A DNA stretch of 64,000 bases from the NCBI RefSeq assembly GCF_001294455.1, contig NZ_LIKT01000015.1:1-64000 (forward strand), written 5' to 3'. The position numbers and the translations under genes are program-made. The stretch comes from Phaeobacter sp. 11ANDIMAR09 (lineage in GTDB: Bacteria; Pseudomonadota; Alphaproteobacteria; Rhodobacterales; Rhodobacteraceae). Shown here piece by piece: positions 37,701-45,413 of this stretch. Every line of letters starts with the position of its first letter. Position 1 is the first letter of the stretch. Under the pieces are notes generated by a model. That model was not told the origin of the DNA, searched no databases, and was given only the letters and a program-made list of their open reading frames with translations.

Positions 37701-38721
37701 CGTCAGTTTCTTTGCCCATGACATCTACGTCGAGGCCGAAAAGATCAATATTCTGGCCGGTTTCACCATGAACGAAGCCAGAGCCGCAACCGCAGGCGAT
37801 GTCACACTGCGCAAGCATCTGATGTTGGCAGAACTGCCCCATGCCCCCTCTTCGCTGTTGAGCGCCTGCCAAGGCAATCGAGATCAGGCCCTGGCCCTGA
37901 TGGGGCATCGCTCGATCTTTGACTACGAGCTCAGCTCGCCCCGCTACAGCGAGGCCCCTGCCCTGTTGTGGCCGCTGCTGGACAACCCAATCTCGCAGAT
38001 CTCAGAACTGGGGCAGCTGCCTGCCAATCTGCCCCATGATCTGAAAGACTGTATTTCTCTGGCTCTGACCTATCAGGATCTCAAGGAACAGGCCAAACAC
38101 GAAGCGCTGCGTATTTTGGCAGAGCTGCGCCGGGCCCTGCAGGCCTTGGGCGCGGGTACGGGGCTGAATGATCTTATTTTCCAGTTCACACTGGAAGAAT
38201 TACAGCACTGCGACTGGTCGGACGCGCAGGCTTTGCTGGACATGGCAAAGGCACGTAAAACCAAGGAGGAGCTGCGCAAACCCTCGGCTCCAAGCCAGGT
38301 ACAACTGACACTGCGGGATTGCGAGTTGCTGTCCCTCGGGGCGCAGACTGCCTTGGCTGAGGGCGATCTGGGTGGCACCTGCGTTGCGGGCAGTGGCACC
38401 AGAACAGGGCGCGCCTATTGGGTCGTGGATGAAACAGCAACAGGGCCAGAAGCATTCGATGGCTTCCAGGATGGCGATATTCTGGTGTGCCACATGATCA
38501 ATCCAGCCTGGTTGCCCTATGTCCAGCGTTCCGGCGCGGTGCTGAGCGAGGTGGGCGGCTGGTTGAGCCACATGGCGATTGTAGCCCGTGAAAAACACAT
38601 CCTGATGCAGGTCGCCTGCAAAGGGTTGAACCAGATCGAAACCGGAGCCTGGGTCACCGTCGCCGAGGACGGCAGCATCACCCTTGAGGAGGGCGAAGAT
38701 CTGAAATCCGCCACAGGCTGA
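34705..38721 (+). CDS. rhodanese-rhodanese-YidC/Oxa1-dikinase fusion protein
   Basis: 1338 residues in one frame, GTG start with AGG eight bases upstream. Order: hydrophobic N-terminus (about 12-34), two more hydrophobic segments (about 38-66, 80-102), rhodanese 1 (about 145-250; Cys207 in FCHNGNRS), rhodanese 2 (about 262-370; Cys330 in ACYDRRSC), a YidC/Oxa1-like core with five membrane segments (about 395-585; R417 in LLTRLLVLPV, a C1-like loop, LWIDDLGLPDP), an ATP-binding domain like PEP synthase or rifampin phosphotransferase (about 610-840; VRSSASNEDG, FTQDPN, IEWAYADGGFQILQSRD), a middle region with GHRSIFDYELSSPRYSE, and a phosphohistidine swivel domain with H1289 in GGWLSHMAIVARE. 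Topology by analogy with YidC puts the rhodaneses outside and the kinase in the cytoplasm. Catalytic residues of every module look intact. Substrate and function are unknown; divergent from the PhnD-like/kinase pair. Confidence 0.85.
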   Translation: MQTPAPSSHNNKRKFCFASLLAAILLAIPMKALAIPSPELVIGSVTSLSQVFAVGLAMISGAGALLATKLGFKPRAATQRYPVRLIGLLVLFVTGLVAANYWQYSSYRATEQTRLQATLFRPAQFAGTEIKDDTLKETSFSKQEENPLAISTDQAAALLTSGDAAFFDIRETGENAMGSLPGATHVRFPDFLQSRPLQPGQRAVVFCHNGNRSSETCAELAKLGIDCSFIAGGIEKWIVEGRSFSDAEVETLADLRAIPDYVNKDTLLSTADFTTLIETEDLQIVDTRYPGDFEAGHLPGAINIPIRALPTDDLMRRIAALEDKPTLTACYDRRSCFMGQVLGLELVQQGVDYLGRYTLPWEYFIAPAAKPHVQDWLAAQNQTYWQRAVAAVTSALLWSHAHSHLLLGLFALSLLTRLLVLPVALKSERDQIITHNSAEELATLKSELAQDPVRRARAIQAFYASKGLTPLRNLSALLFLPVMMVGVSAAGEASGLLSISMLWIDDLGLPDPAFALPLMFCALAAIYLTWAVAKTARQIKLWLFMGLPLLFAMVFSLSAAANAYLCFSLSLLLLQRAYVTGLHKSLKHQLDLWRQKRQLAQLPAGVIPMGFSEELAQAGNKALRLSVMKTAGLPVPDGLVLRQEAIADFQQMSLPQQERFAAQIWQLIAEKPCAVRSSASNEDGAEQSFAGVFESELDVTGDTLRGALNSVVASFSSERAASYDRQAQDTSAANVLVQQMVQADYAGVLFTQDPNAPGMTMVEWVKGCGEDLVSGRVTPVSLRFGRSSGRPAFEDQDQTLDLAPLLALARRVEALFGGPQDIEWAYADGGFQILQSRDITTLAHGPDAEQIRLTEWRAVLDRFGDRDPDAMILEQDEMSEVLPRPTPMSFSLMSSLWAPGGSVDYACRALGVPYGLPEGRDGHLVNLFGKTYVDAELKRQMTLKLSKSKAKQLRRLARPLVRDFHDQTLPIIADRLAIWQALDYAALPQHKLIEMIQTLVSFFAHDIYVEAEKINILAGFTMNEARAATAGDVTLRKHLMLAELPHAPSSLLSACQGNRDQALALMGHRSIFDYELSSPRYSEAPALLWPLLDNPISQISELGQLPANLPHDLKDCISLALTYQDLKEQAKHEALRILAELRRALQALGAGTGLNDLIFQFTLEELQHCDWSDAQALLDMAKARKTKEELRKPSAPSQVQLTLRDCELLSLGAQTALAEGDLGGTCVAGSGTRTGRAYWVVDETATGPEAFDGFQDGDILVCHMINPAWLPYVQRSGAVLSEVGGWLSHMAIVAREKHILMQVACKGLNQIETGAWVTVAEDGSITLEEGEDLKSATG

Positions 38722-38749
38722 TGTAAAGAGGCTGACACTGGCCCCTGAT

Positions 38750-38783
38750 GGCCGCCCGGCAGCAGACTGCTCTGCGGGCGGCC
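38750..38783 (+). terminator. GC-rich hairpin after the fusion gene
   Basis: GCCGCCC pairs with GGGCGGC, and inside it GCAG pairs with CTGC after a one-base bulge. It begins 28 bp after the fusion stop codon. No strong T tract follows (CGCACAGATAAAAA), so termination may be weak or Rho-assisted. Confidence 0.45.
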
Positions 38784-38844
38784 GCACAGATAAAAACGGA
38801 TGTTTTGAATTTCAAATACGGCGACCATATGGTTTTATACGCCC

Positions 38845-39756
38845 ATGGATCCGCATCTTGACCCAAAACAAACCGCCCGCTTGATTGTCGCTCTGAAAGA
38901 GCAGATCGGTCAGATGCCTGCCAAACTGGCGCAGGCTGCAAAATACATCATCGACAACCCGGGCTGTTTTGCCCTGGATCCGGTGCGCGATACCGCCCGC
39001 AAGGCAGGGATCAGTGCCAATAGCTTTGTGCGCCTGTCAGACCGGCTTGGCTATGACAGTTTCGAAGCGCTGCGCCGTCCTTTCCGGGATGCACTGGTCA
39101 CCAGCAACGAATCCCATCTTGGGGCAGATTGGCTGGCCGAAATGGCCGGGCGGGGACCCGCCGCCGCACGCCAGGCCCGTATCGTTCAGGGGGAGCTGAA
39201 CATGGTCTCGCGTTCGCTGCGCCAGATGGGGCCAGACCGCAGCCAGGCCATTGTTGACACCTTGCTGAGCGCCCGAAACTGCTATGTGACGGCCAGTCGC
39301 GCCAGCTATGCGCTGGCCTATTACTTCCACTATGTGGCGCGCATGGCTTTACCGGCAATTGATCTGGTGCCACGCCATGTAGGCACCACCATGGATGATC
39401 TGATCGCGCTCAAGCCTGAGGATTGCCTGATTGCCATCACCTTTGCCCCCTATTCCACCAGCACCATTCAAGCCCTGCGCCAGGCCCGCAAGCGGGGCGC
39501 CAGGATTGTGCTGATTTCTGACAGTGAGGTCATAGCACCGGGGGTTGACCCCGATCATGTGCTGACGGTCACAACCGCCTCCCCGCACCCTTTTGGGGCC
39601 TATGCCGGAGCCATGGCAGTGCTGGATTGCCTGCTCTCTCACCTCATTGAGGCCGGCGGCGCAGAGGCCCGCCACCGGATCGAAGCCTATGAAGCCCTGA
39701 GACAGGACAGCGGCGCCTATTGGACAGCCCCCAAACTGCCACAGATTCGCAGCTGA
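38845..39756 (+). CDS. RpiR/MurR-family regulator
   Basis: 303 residues: N-terminal HTH_6 domain (about 10-85; ARKAGISANSFVRLSDRLGYDSF) and a C-terminal SIS sugar-isomerase-like domain (about 130-265). RpiR proteins usually sense phosphorylated sugars, though in proteobacteria many control amino-acid catabolism. Convergent with aruI (64-bp gap), so it could regulate aruHI or a distant target. Confidence 0.87.
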   Translation: MDPHLDPKQTARLIVALKEQIGQMPAKLAQAAKYIIDNPGCFALDPVRDTARKAGISANSFVRLSDRLGYDSFEALRRPFRDALVTSNESHLGADWLAEMAGRGPAAARQARIVQGELNMVSRSLRQMGPDRSQAIVDTLLSARNCYVTASRASYALAYYFHYVARMALPAIDLVPRHVGTTMDDLIALKPEDCLIAITFAPYSTSTIQALRQARKRGARIVLISDSEVIAPGVDPDHVLTVTTASPHPFGAYAGAMAVLDCLLSHLIEAGGAEARHRIEAYEALRQDSGAYWTAPKLPQIRS

Positions 39757-39819
39757 GCTGGTGGCTAGGACGTGGGATAGGACGCAGGCTCTGCATCCCC
39801 CCAGTTCCTCGTTCCCAGG

Positions 39820-41427
39820 CTAGCTTTTTGCCGCGGCAAAAACAGGCGCGGCAATTTCAACAATCCGAGGCCCCTGCCCCGCGCTGCGCGCCATGGCGGC
39901 CGAAATTTCTGCGGGATCGTCTGACACGGCGAGGTGTGGAATACCAAAGCACCGCGCGGTATCGCAAAATCTGGGCGGTGTCGGATCACAACCGATAACC
40001 TCCACACCAACTTCCTGCATTGAGGTGGCAATCTCGCGGTAGCCTTGGTTGTTCCAGATCACAAAGGTGATCGATAGGTTTTCATCCACCGCAGTCATGA
40101 TCTCTGGAAGCGAAAACTGTGCGCCACCATCGCCGACAATGCAGATCACCGGTGCCTCTGGTGCAGCGATGGCTGCGCCGATGGCGGCAGGGATGCCATA
40201 GCCTAGCGCCCCGTATCCCGTTGCCGCATTAAACCAGCCGCCGGGGCGATCGTGGTCATAGTATAGATTTCCGGCATAGATCGGCTGGGTGGAATCTCCC
40301 ACCATCAAGCTGTTGGGTATGGCATCGCGCACAGCATCCAGCACCGCGACCTGCGCCCGGTAATCCTCCCCTATTTCCGCAAGCGCCGCTGCGCGGGTCT
40401 CTGCCGCTCGCGGCGCCCCATCCACGCCTGAACAGTTGCTCGGCAAAGCCGCAAGCAGAGCAGCGGCAAAGCCCCCAACCTCTGCCCGAATTGGGAGGCG
40501 CGCCGGATGACGCTCCAATTGCTTTTCGCAAATATCCACCCGGATCAACTGGCGCATCTGCGGCCACGCGCCAGTGGCATACATATCATAGTCGGTGGGT
40601 CCGAATTCGGTTCCCAAAGCAAGGACCACATCTGCCCCCGCGATCAAACCACGCACCGAAGCAAGGCTGGGACTTGCCGGCACACCAAGCGGGTGCTGAT
40701 ACATCAGCCCCCGACCATTTGTGGTTTGGACCACTGGCGCATTCAGGCGCTCTGCCAGGAGACGGAGGGCCTCCCCCGCCCGTCTGGCGCCGCCCCCTGC
40801 CAGAATGAGCGGGTTCTTTGCTGTGGCCAGCAATTGCGCGGCCTGTTGCACGAGCGCGGCCTCTACAGCGGGCTGCGCGACCCTGGTGGGTGTCGCAAGT
40901 TCCGCGGCCGCACTGCCGGCAACATCCAGCGGAATCTGAATGTGGGTTGGCCCTGGGCGCCCCTCTGCAAAAGGGGAAAATGCCTTGTTTAGAGCAGAAT
41001 TCAGATCCGTAGGCTTGGCCACGTGCTGCGAGGTCAGAGCCACCGTTTGGGCAAGCCCCTGCTGGTCGGGCAACTCATGCAAATGCCCCATGCCCTGGCC
41101 GAGGCTTGCCTGAGCGTTAACACCAGAAATCACCAGCATTGGCACAGAATCCGCCCGCGCCTGCGCCATCGGTGTGAGCGTATTGGTCAAACCGGGCCCG
41201 GTAATCACAAAGGCCACGCCGGGCTTGCCGGACACCCGTGCATAGCCATCCGCCATAAACCCGGCGCCCTGTTCGTGGCGCGGGGTCACATGTCGAATAC
41301 CCGAGGCTGCAAGACCACGATAGAGCTCGACCGTATGCACACCGGGGATGCCAAAGACGCAGGTGACATCCCGCGCAGCCAACCCATCCACCAAGGTTTC
41401 GCCGATAGTTTTTTCGCGATCCATCAT
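39820..41427 (-). CDS. aruI: ThDP-dependent 2-oxoacid decarboxylase, AruI-like
   Basis: 535 residues of the acetolactate-synthase-like ThDP superfamily: N-terminal PYR domain with catalytic Glu in PRHEQGAGFMADGYAR, a middle domain, and a C-terminal PP domain with the ThDP/Mg motif GDGGAQFSLPE...WNNQGY. With the aminotransferase upstream it matches the AruH-AruI pair, where AruI decarboxylates 5-guanidino-2-oxopentanoate (2-ketoarginine) to 4-guanidinobutanal. ATG at 41427 overlaps the aruH stop (ATGA). The FAD-dependent synthases of branched-chain synthesis are longer and pair with a small subunit, absent here. Confidence 0.77.
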   Translation of the reverse strand: MMDREKTIGETLVDGLAARDVTCVFGIPGVHTVELYRGLAASGIRHVTPRHEQGAGFMADGYARVSGKPGVAFVITGPGLTNTLTPMAQARADSVPMLVISGVNAQASLGQGMGHLHELPDQQGLAQTVALTSQHVAKPTDLNSALNKAFSPFAEGRPGPTHIQIPLDVAGSAAAELATPTRVAQPAVEAALVQQAAQLLATAKNPLILAGGGARRAGEALRLLAERLNAPVVQTTNGRGLMYQHPLGVPASPSLASVRGLIAGADVVLALGTEFGPTDYDMYATGAWPQMRQLIRVDICEKQLERHPARLPIRAEVGGFAAALLAALPSNCSGVDGAPRAAETRAAALAEIGEDYRAQVAVLDAVRDAIPNSLMVGDSTQPIYAGNLYYDHDRPGGWFNAATGYGALGYGIPAAIGAAIAAPEAPVICIVGDGGAQFSLPEIMTAVDENLSITFVIWNNQGYREIATSMQEVGVEVIGCDPTPPRFCDTARCFGIPHLAVSDDPAEISAAMARSAGQGPRIVEIAAPVFAAAKS

Positions 41428-42608
41428 GCCGCCCCCTTGTTCAAGTTTTGTGCATGGGAAATTAAGCGTGTGAGCGCGGTTTCAAAGGCTGCATCCTCAA
41501 TGGTCAATGCAATCCGCACCCAAGAAATCAAACTGTCGCTGAAGGCAGACCCTGGCATGACCGCAACCCCATGGTCCAACAGATCCCAGGCATAGGCATC
41601 GCCGGTCATCCCCGTGGCTGACACATTGATCATGGCAAACATCCCCGCCTCGGGCCGGTGCACCTGCAGGGCCGTTTCCGCCTCCAACCGTCTCGCCAAC
41701 AACTCTGCACGTCGGCTGAAGCGTTCGCTCATCCCTTTGGAAACAGAGGACCCTTCACGGATCGCCACTTCCGTCATATCCGCGATGAAGGGCTGGTTGC
41801 CAAAGAGCATAGTTTCCGAATAGGGCAGCAGCGCGTCGCAGAAGTCCTTGGAGCCAACGCACCAACCGCTGCGGAACCCTGGAGACGCATGGGATTTAGA
41901 GATGGAGGACACCGCAATAACTCGTTCGGCATAATCCGGCAGGGACAATGGCGAGACAAATTCTGAGCCTTCAAAAACCAGCTGTTCATAGACTTCATCC
42001 GAAAGGATCCAGAAATCGTGAACCCGCGCCAGCTCGCAGAGCTCTATCAGCTCATCCCTGCCTAAGATGGCACCGGTTGGATTGTGGGGACTGGTCAGCA
42101 ACAGGGCGCGTGTCCGGGGCGTGATTCGAGAGGCAACATCCCTAGCCTGCATGCGAAATCCGTTTTCAGGGTTAAGCGGTACCGGCACTATGGTCGCACC
42201 ACTGGCAGCGACTACCCCCTCATAGGTGGCATACATAGGATCACCGACCAGCACCTCGTCACCGTGTTGAGCCACCCCCATCATGGCAGCAAACAACGCG
42301 GTCTGGGTTCCGGGGAAACACAGAAAATTATCGGGCTCAAATGCTTGGCCGCGGCTGGCGGTATAGCTGTCGGCCAAGGCTTGGCGCAGATTGAGTTCCC
42401 CGCGCCCGTCGGAATAACCGGTTCGACCCGCCCGCATCGCAGCGATGGAACAGTCCATCAATTCCGCAGGAACCGGAACATCGGGCTCGCCGATGGTCAT
42501 TTCGATAATATCCGCACCTGCTGCCACACGCGCGCGTGCGGTCAAATGCAAATCCCATTTTGCCCCCCCCAAGGAGGCCAATCGTGACGTCACAGCCGTG
42601 GTTTTCAT
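41424..42608 (-). CDS. aruH: arginine:pyruvate transaminase-like class I aminotransferase
   Basis: 394 residues from the ATG at 42608 (GAGG 11 bases upstream); a GTG at 42632 is an alternative. Fold type I PLP enzyme: IGEPDVPVP, TSPHNPTGAILG, PLP lysine in SSISKSHASPGFRSGW, and WVRIALT for the carboxylate Arg. Length and the coupled ThDP decarboxylase fit AruH, which transaminates L-arginine to 2-ketoarginine. Upstream lies a striking 16-bp inverted repeat (42685-42724). Confidence 0.77.
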   Translation of the reverse strand: MKTTAVTSRLASLGGAKWDLHLTARARVAAGADIIEMTIGEPDVPVPAELMDCSIAAMRAGRTGYSDGRGELNLRQALADSYTASRGQAFEPDNFLCFPGTQTALFAAMMGVAQHGDEVLVGDPMYATYEGVVAASGATIVPVPLNPENGFRMQARDVASRITPRTRALLLTSPHNPTGAILGRDELIELCELARVHDFWILSDEVYEQLVFEGSEFVSPLSLPDYAERVIAVSSISKSHASPGFRSGWCVGSKDFCDALLPYSETMLFGNQPFIADMTEVAIREGSSVSKGMSERFSRRAELLARRLEAETALQVHRPEAGMFAMINVSATGMTGDAYAWDLLDHGVAVMPGSAFSDSLISWVRIALTIEDAAFETALTRLISHAQNLNKGAA

Positions 42609-42684
42609 ATCGGTTTCCACCTCATTGAGCACAAGTCTTGTTTCTGCGGCGACTTTTCAGGTCGGGAATGTTTTCAAGACCAGT

Positions 42685-42724
42685 GCAACCCAGTAATTAT
42701 TCAAATGCATAATTACTGGGTTGC
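42685..42724. repeat. perfect 16-bp inverted repeat with 8-bp spacer
   Basis: GCAACCCAGTAATTAT, spacer TCAAATGC, then the exact reverse complement. It lies between the rep stop codon (42813) and the aruH start (42608), both on the minus strand. No T run follows on either side, so a simple terminator is not obvious. It may be an operator for aruHI, a replicon control site or a stable RNA hairpin. Confidence 0.75.
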
Positions 42725-42812
42725 CGGCATTCGGCAAGCCCAAATTCACAGGGGCTAGAAACCAGCGCGCCCCATGGCAACCAGTGATAGGAATCCAAAA
42801 ACCCTGTCGCAC

Positions 42813-43496
42813 TCAGCTGGTCACAAGGATGTCGGAAATTTCGGGGTCAATATCACGGCAGGCCGCCAGCAGCCGTGGCTTTAAATGCGACAGAACATAA
42901 TTGGCATGAAACCGACTGGGGGCTATCAAAGTAAGCCGAGCCCCTGCCCGTTCGCTACGGTTCAACGCATCTATCCAGGCGGTATAGATAGCGGGATCGT
43001 CCCGATGCAAAATGGCCTTGGCAAGGCTCCATTCGTTGCCATCGCTCAGATCTGGTGCAGCAGCAACCTGTCCGGTGCGCAGAGGCACCACATTGGTTGG
43101 CTCAGTTTCCTGACCATTCATCCGATGTTCAAAGTCAGGGCCGACATGTGCCCAGACGGTACGAGTATCCTCGTGGATGCGATCCAAGTCCAGCCCGTGT
43201 TCGCTAACCCTGCCTCTTACCCCTTGCCGTTTGACGATCAACCAGCCCATGGCGCGCAGCTTGGCCATCTCGCGCTTGACAGTGCGTTCATCAACCGTCC
43301 AGAGCCGGGCAATTTCACGCTGACCAACTGCCAGCTCATTGCGGGACCAATTGTAACGGGCGGTGACCAGAGTCATGAACCGAAGAACCAGTTTCTGCGA
43401 TGCCTTTGGCTGTGACAGAGCAAAGGCACCTAGGGCGGTCAGAATGTCGTACTTCACTACCGACGCATGTCGCCCGGCGGGTCGTTGCACCTGCAT
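42813..43496 (-). CDS. DnaA-like plasmid replication initiator
   Basis: 227 residues. N-terminal part has a winged-helix-like segment (REIARLWTVDERTVKREMAKLRAMGWLIV split at about 60-90). The C-terminal ~75 residues (from NEWSLAKAIL; TAWIDALNR; LTLIAPSRFHANYVL) resemble the N-terminal domain of chromosomal DnaA. AAA+ and domain IV are absent. This matches the 'DnaA-like' replicase class known from Roseobacter extrachromosomal replicons. It is divergent from parAB across a 612-bp dyad-rich gap, the standard layout for such modules. Assignment rests on pattern recognition; a profile search would confirm it. Confidence 0.75.
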   Translation of the reverse strand: MQVQRPAGRHASVVKYDILTALGAFALSQPKASQKLVLRFMTLVTARYNWSRNELAVGQREIARLWTVDERTVKREMAKLRAMGWLIVKRQGVRGRVSEHGLDLDRIHEDTRTVWAHVGPDFEHRMNGQETEPTNVVPLRTGQVAAAPDLSDGNEWSLAKAILHRDDPAIYTAWIDALNRSERAGARLTLIAPSRFHANYVLSHLKPRLLAACRDIDPEISDILVTS

Positions 43497-44108
43497 GGCT
43501 CTTTTGGTCCTTCTAGATCTACCCTGCCCATTGTGAAATGGTTTGATCCCAGCCTGGCTTCATATGCAAAGCCAGAATTAAGATTCAGGGTCGGCTGCCT
43601 CAGTCTTTCGGGTTGTTCCCGATTTACGTTGGCTCCTACTGCAGGAAACTCAACGCTCTTTACTCAATGTAGATGATTTGCGTCCTTGGGGTCGATTCTG
43701 TCAAGCACTGAGTTGTTTCAGCCTCTGATCCAATTCCAAAATAATGATAGAAATTTGGTATCAATGGTATTGGGGGACATCCTGGATGTCACCTTAATGG
43801 TGAAAAATGTCCCCCAATGGGTGGGGGTTTGCTGTAGGCTGTCACCCTATATTTGGCGCCGCGCCCCGTCTTTGGCCCATCCTTTCGCAAGAGAGAATGG
43901 ATCGGACTTGCAGGCGAATCGCGAATCACAGGAACCCCCTGCCCTGTTGAAATTATGGCCTTTTCTGTACTGTGTCCCCGCGGGGACAGGACGCTTTTTT
44001 TCAGGATAATAGGTTTTGCGTTTTTTGCAATTACGGCGTAAATGAGTATTGAGGAAAAATTAGCGTCCTGTGCAAAGGGCGAGATACAGCGAAAAGCGAG
44101 CGACAGTC
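43497..44108. other. dyad-rich intergenic region, candidate replication origin
   Basis: 612 bp without a credible gene, between divergent rep and parA. It holds an inverted repeat CTGGCTT-N8-AAGCCAG (43554-43575), TCGGG-N5-CCCGA (43608-43622), GACATCC-T-GGATGTC (43776-43790), the 12-bp arms ATTGGGGGACAT (43769-43780) and ATGTCCCCCAAT (43807-43818), a parS palindrome (43973-43988), and an AT-rich stretch towards parA (about 43990-44060). No iteron array and no consensus DnaA box were seen. Origin function is inferred from position. Confidence 0.5.
43973..43988. other. parS: parS-like centromere site 1, upstream of parA
   Basis: Perfect 16-bp palindrome TGTCCCCGCGGGGACA, 120 bp before the parA start. 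The same sequence recurs at 45089 and 47810 and, with one change, at 46574, all within 4 kb around parAB. Recurrence of a long palindrome beside parAB is the basis for calling it parS. Confidence 0.8.
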
Positions 44109-45413
44109 ATGTTCACCCATGAAGACCTGGCAAAGTTACAGGCCCAATCTTTGAAAATGCAGAGCTGGATTCGACAGCAAACCTTCTCTCCCGAGATGGA
44201 AAAGACCCTGCGGCGGTTCTCCAGCTGGGAAGTGGCCGAACTGATCTTTAAAGTGAACCAATCCACGTTGCGTGGACGGCTTGCGGCGGATCCCTCGCTG
44301 CCACAGGGGCATGTAGAAGAGGACGGTCGTCAGCGCTGGTATTCGTTGGAAGAGATTAACGAGCTGCGTCGACGCATCAAGATCAATCGCAAGAGCCTGA
44401 TGCCGCCACGCCCCGAAGGTAAGCGCGCCCTGCGGGTGGCGATCTCCAACTTCAAAGGTGGTGCAGGCAAATCCACAGTGGCATTGCATTTTGCCCATGC
44501 TGCTGCTCTGGATGGCTATCGGGTTCTCTGTGTGGATTTTGATCCGCAAGCGACGCTGTCACATTCCATGGGGCTGAGTGATGTGACCGAGGACTATACG
44601 GTCTGGGGCATCATGGCGCGGGATCTGGTGCGCGAAACTGAGCGGATGAATGCCTCGACCCGCGGGGCTGAGACGGGGGCCGCCCTGCCCGAGCGCGTTC
44701 TGCCCGAGGCCATCACCGGGATGGGTTTGCAGGATCTGCGCATCAACGATTTCATCAAACCGACCAGTTGGCCAACCATTGATCTGGTGCCAAGCTGCGC
44801 CAATGCTGCTTTCGTTGAATTCGCCAGCGCCCAGTACCGTCATCTTAATCCCGAGTGGTCCTTCTTTGCGGCTGTGTCGCGCTACCTCGATCAGGTCTCG
44901 GCAGATGATTACGACATGATCATTTTTGATTGCCCCCCCGCCATTGGCTACCAGTCGATGAATGCGGTCTTTGCCGCCGACATGCTCTATATCCCTTCGG
45001 GGCCGGGGTACTGGGAATACGATTCGACCACCTCTTTTATTGGACAGCTGTCGGAGGCGCTGGAGGATCTATCGGCTTTCAACGGTGTTGTCCCCGCGGG
45101 GACATTCACCCTGCCGAAGGCGTTCCTCGATGTGCGGTTCCTGTTGACCCGATATGAGAGCGGCAATGATTTGCACCGTGCCATGCGCGATGCCTTTATC
45201 AAAGTCTTTGACGGCCGCATGGCGGACCACCCAATCGAAATGACCCGCGCCGTCGAACAATCCGGGCGGTTCCTCAGTTCGATCTACGAGATCGACTACC
45301 GCGATATGACACGCGAAACCTGGCGCCGGGCACGGGCCTCCTTTGATCAGGCCTATGAAGAATTCAAAGGCTACGCCGCTGAGGCCTGGGACAAGATGGA
45401 GGATAGATCATGA
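44109..45413 (+). CDS. parA: partition ATPase ParA with N-terminal HTH
   Basis: 434 residues from the ATG at 44109 (a GTG at 44070 is in frame). N-terminal region (about 30-100) resembles the HTH of large plasmid ParA/RepA proteins. Deviant Walker A in SNFKGGAGKSTVALHFA (about 115-131), the following FDPQATLSHSMG, and Walker B in MIIFDCPPAIGYQS. It powers segregation of ParB-parS complexes and probably represses its own operon. A parS palindrome lies inside the gene at 45089-45104. Its stop overlaps parB. Confidence 0.92.
   Translation: MFTHEDLAKLQAQSLKMQSWIRQQTFSPEMEKTLRRFSSWEVAELIFKVNQSTLRGRLAADPSLPQGHVEEDGRQRWYSLEEINELRRRIKINRKSLMPPRPEGKRALRVAISNFKGGAGKSTVALHFAHAAALDGYRVLCVDFDPQATLSHSMGLSDVTEDYTVWGIMARDLVRETERMNASTRGAETGAALPERVLPEAITGMGLQDLRINDFIKPTSWPTIDLVPSCANAAFVEFASAQYRHLNPEWSFFAAVSRYLDQVSADDYDMIIFDCPPAIGYQSMNAVFAADMLYIPSGPGYWEYDSTTSFIGQLSEALEDLSAFNGVVPAGTFTLPKAFLDVRFLLTRYESGNDLHRAMRDAFIKVFDGRMADHPIEMTRAVEQSGRFLSSIYEIDYRDMTRETWRRARASFDQAYEEFKGYAAEAWDKMEDRS
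45089..45104. other. parS: parS-like site 2, inside parA
   Basis: Exact copy of the 16-bp palindrome within the parA reading frame, where it encodes part of GVVPAGTF. Retention of a full palindrome under coding constraint argues for function. Confidence 0.75.
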
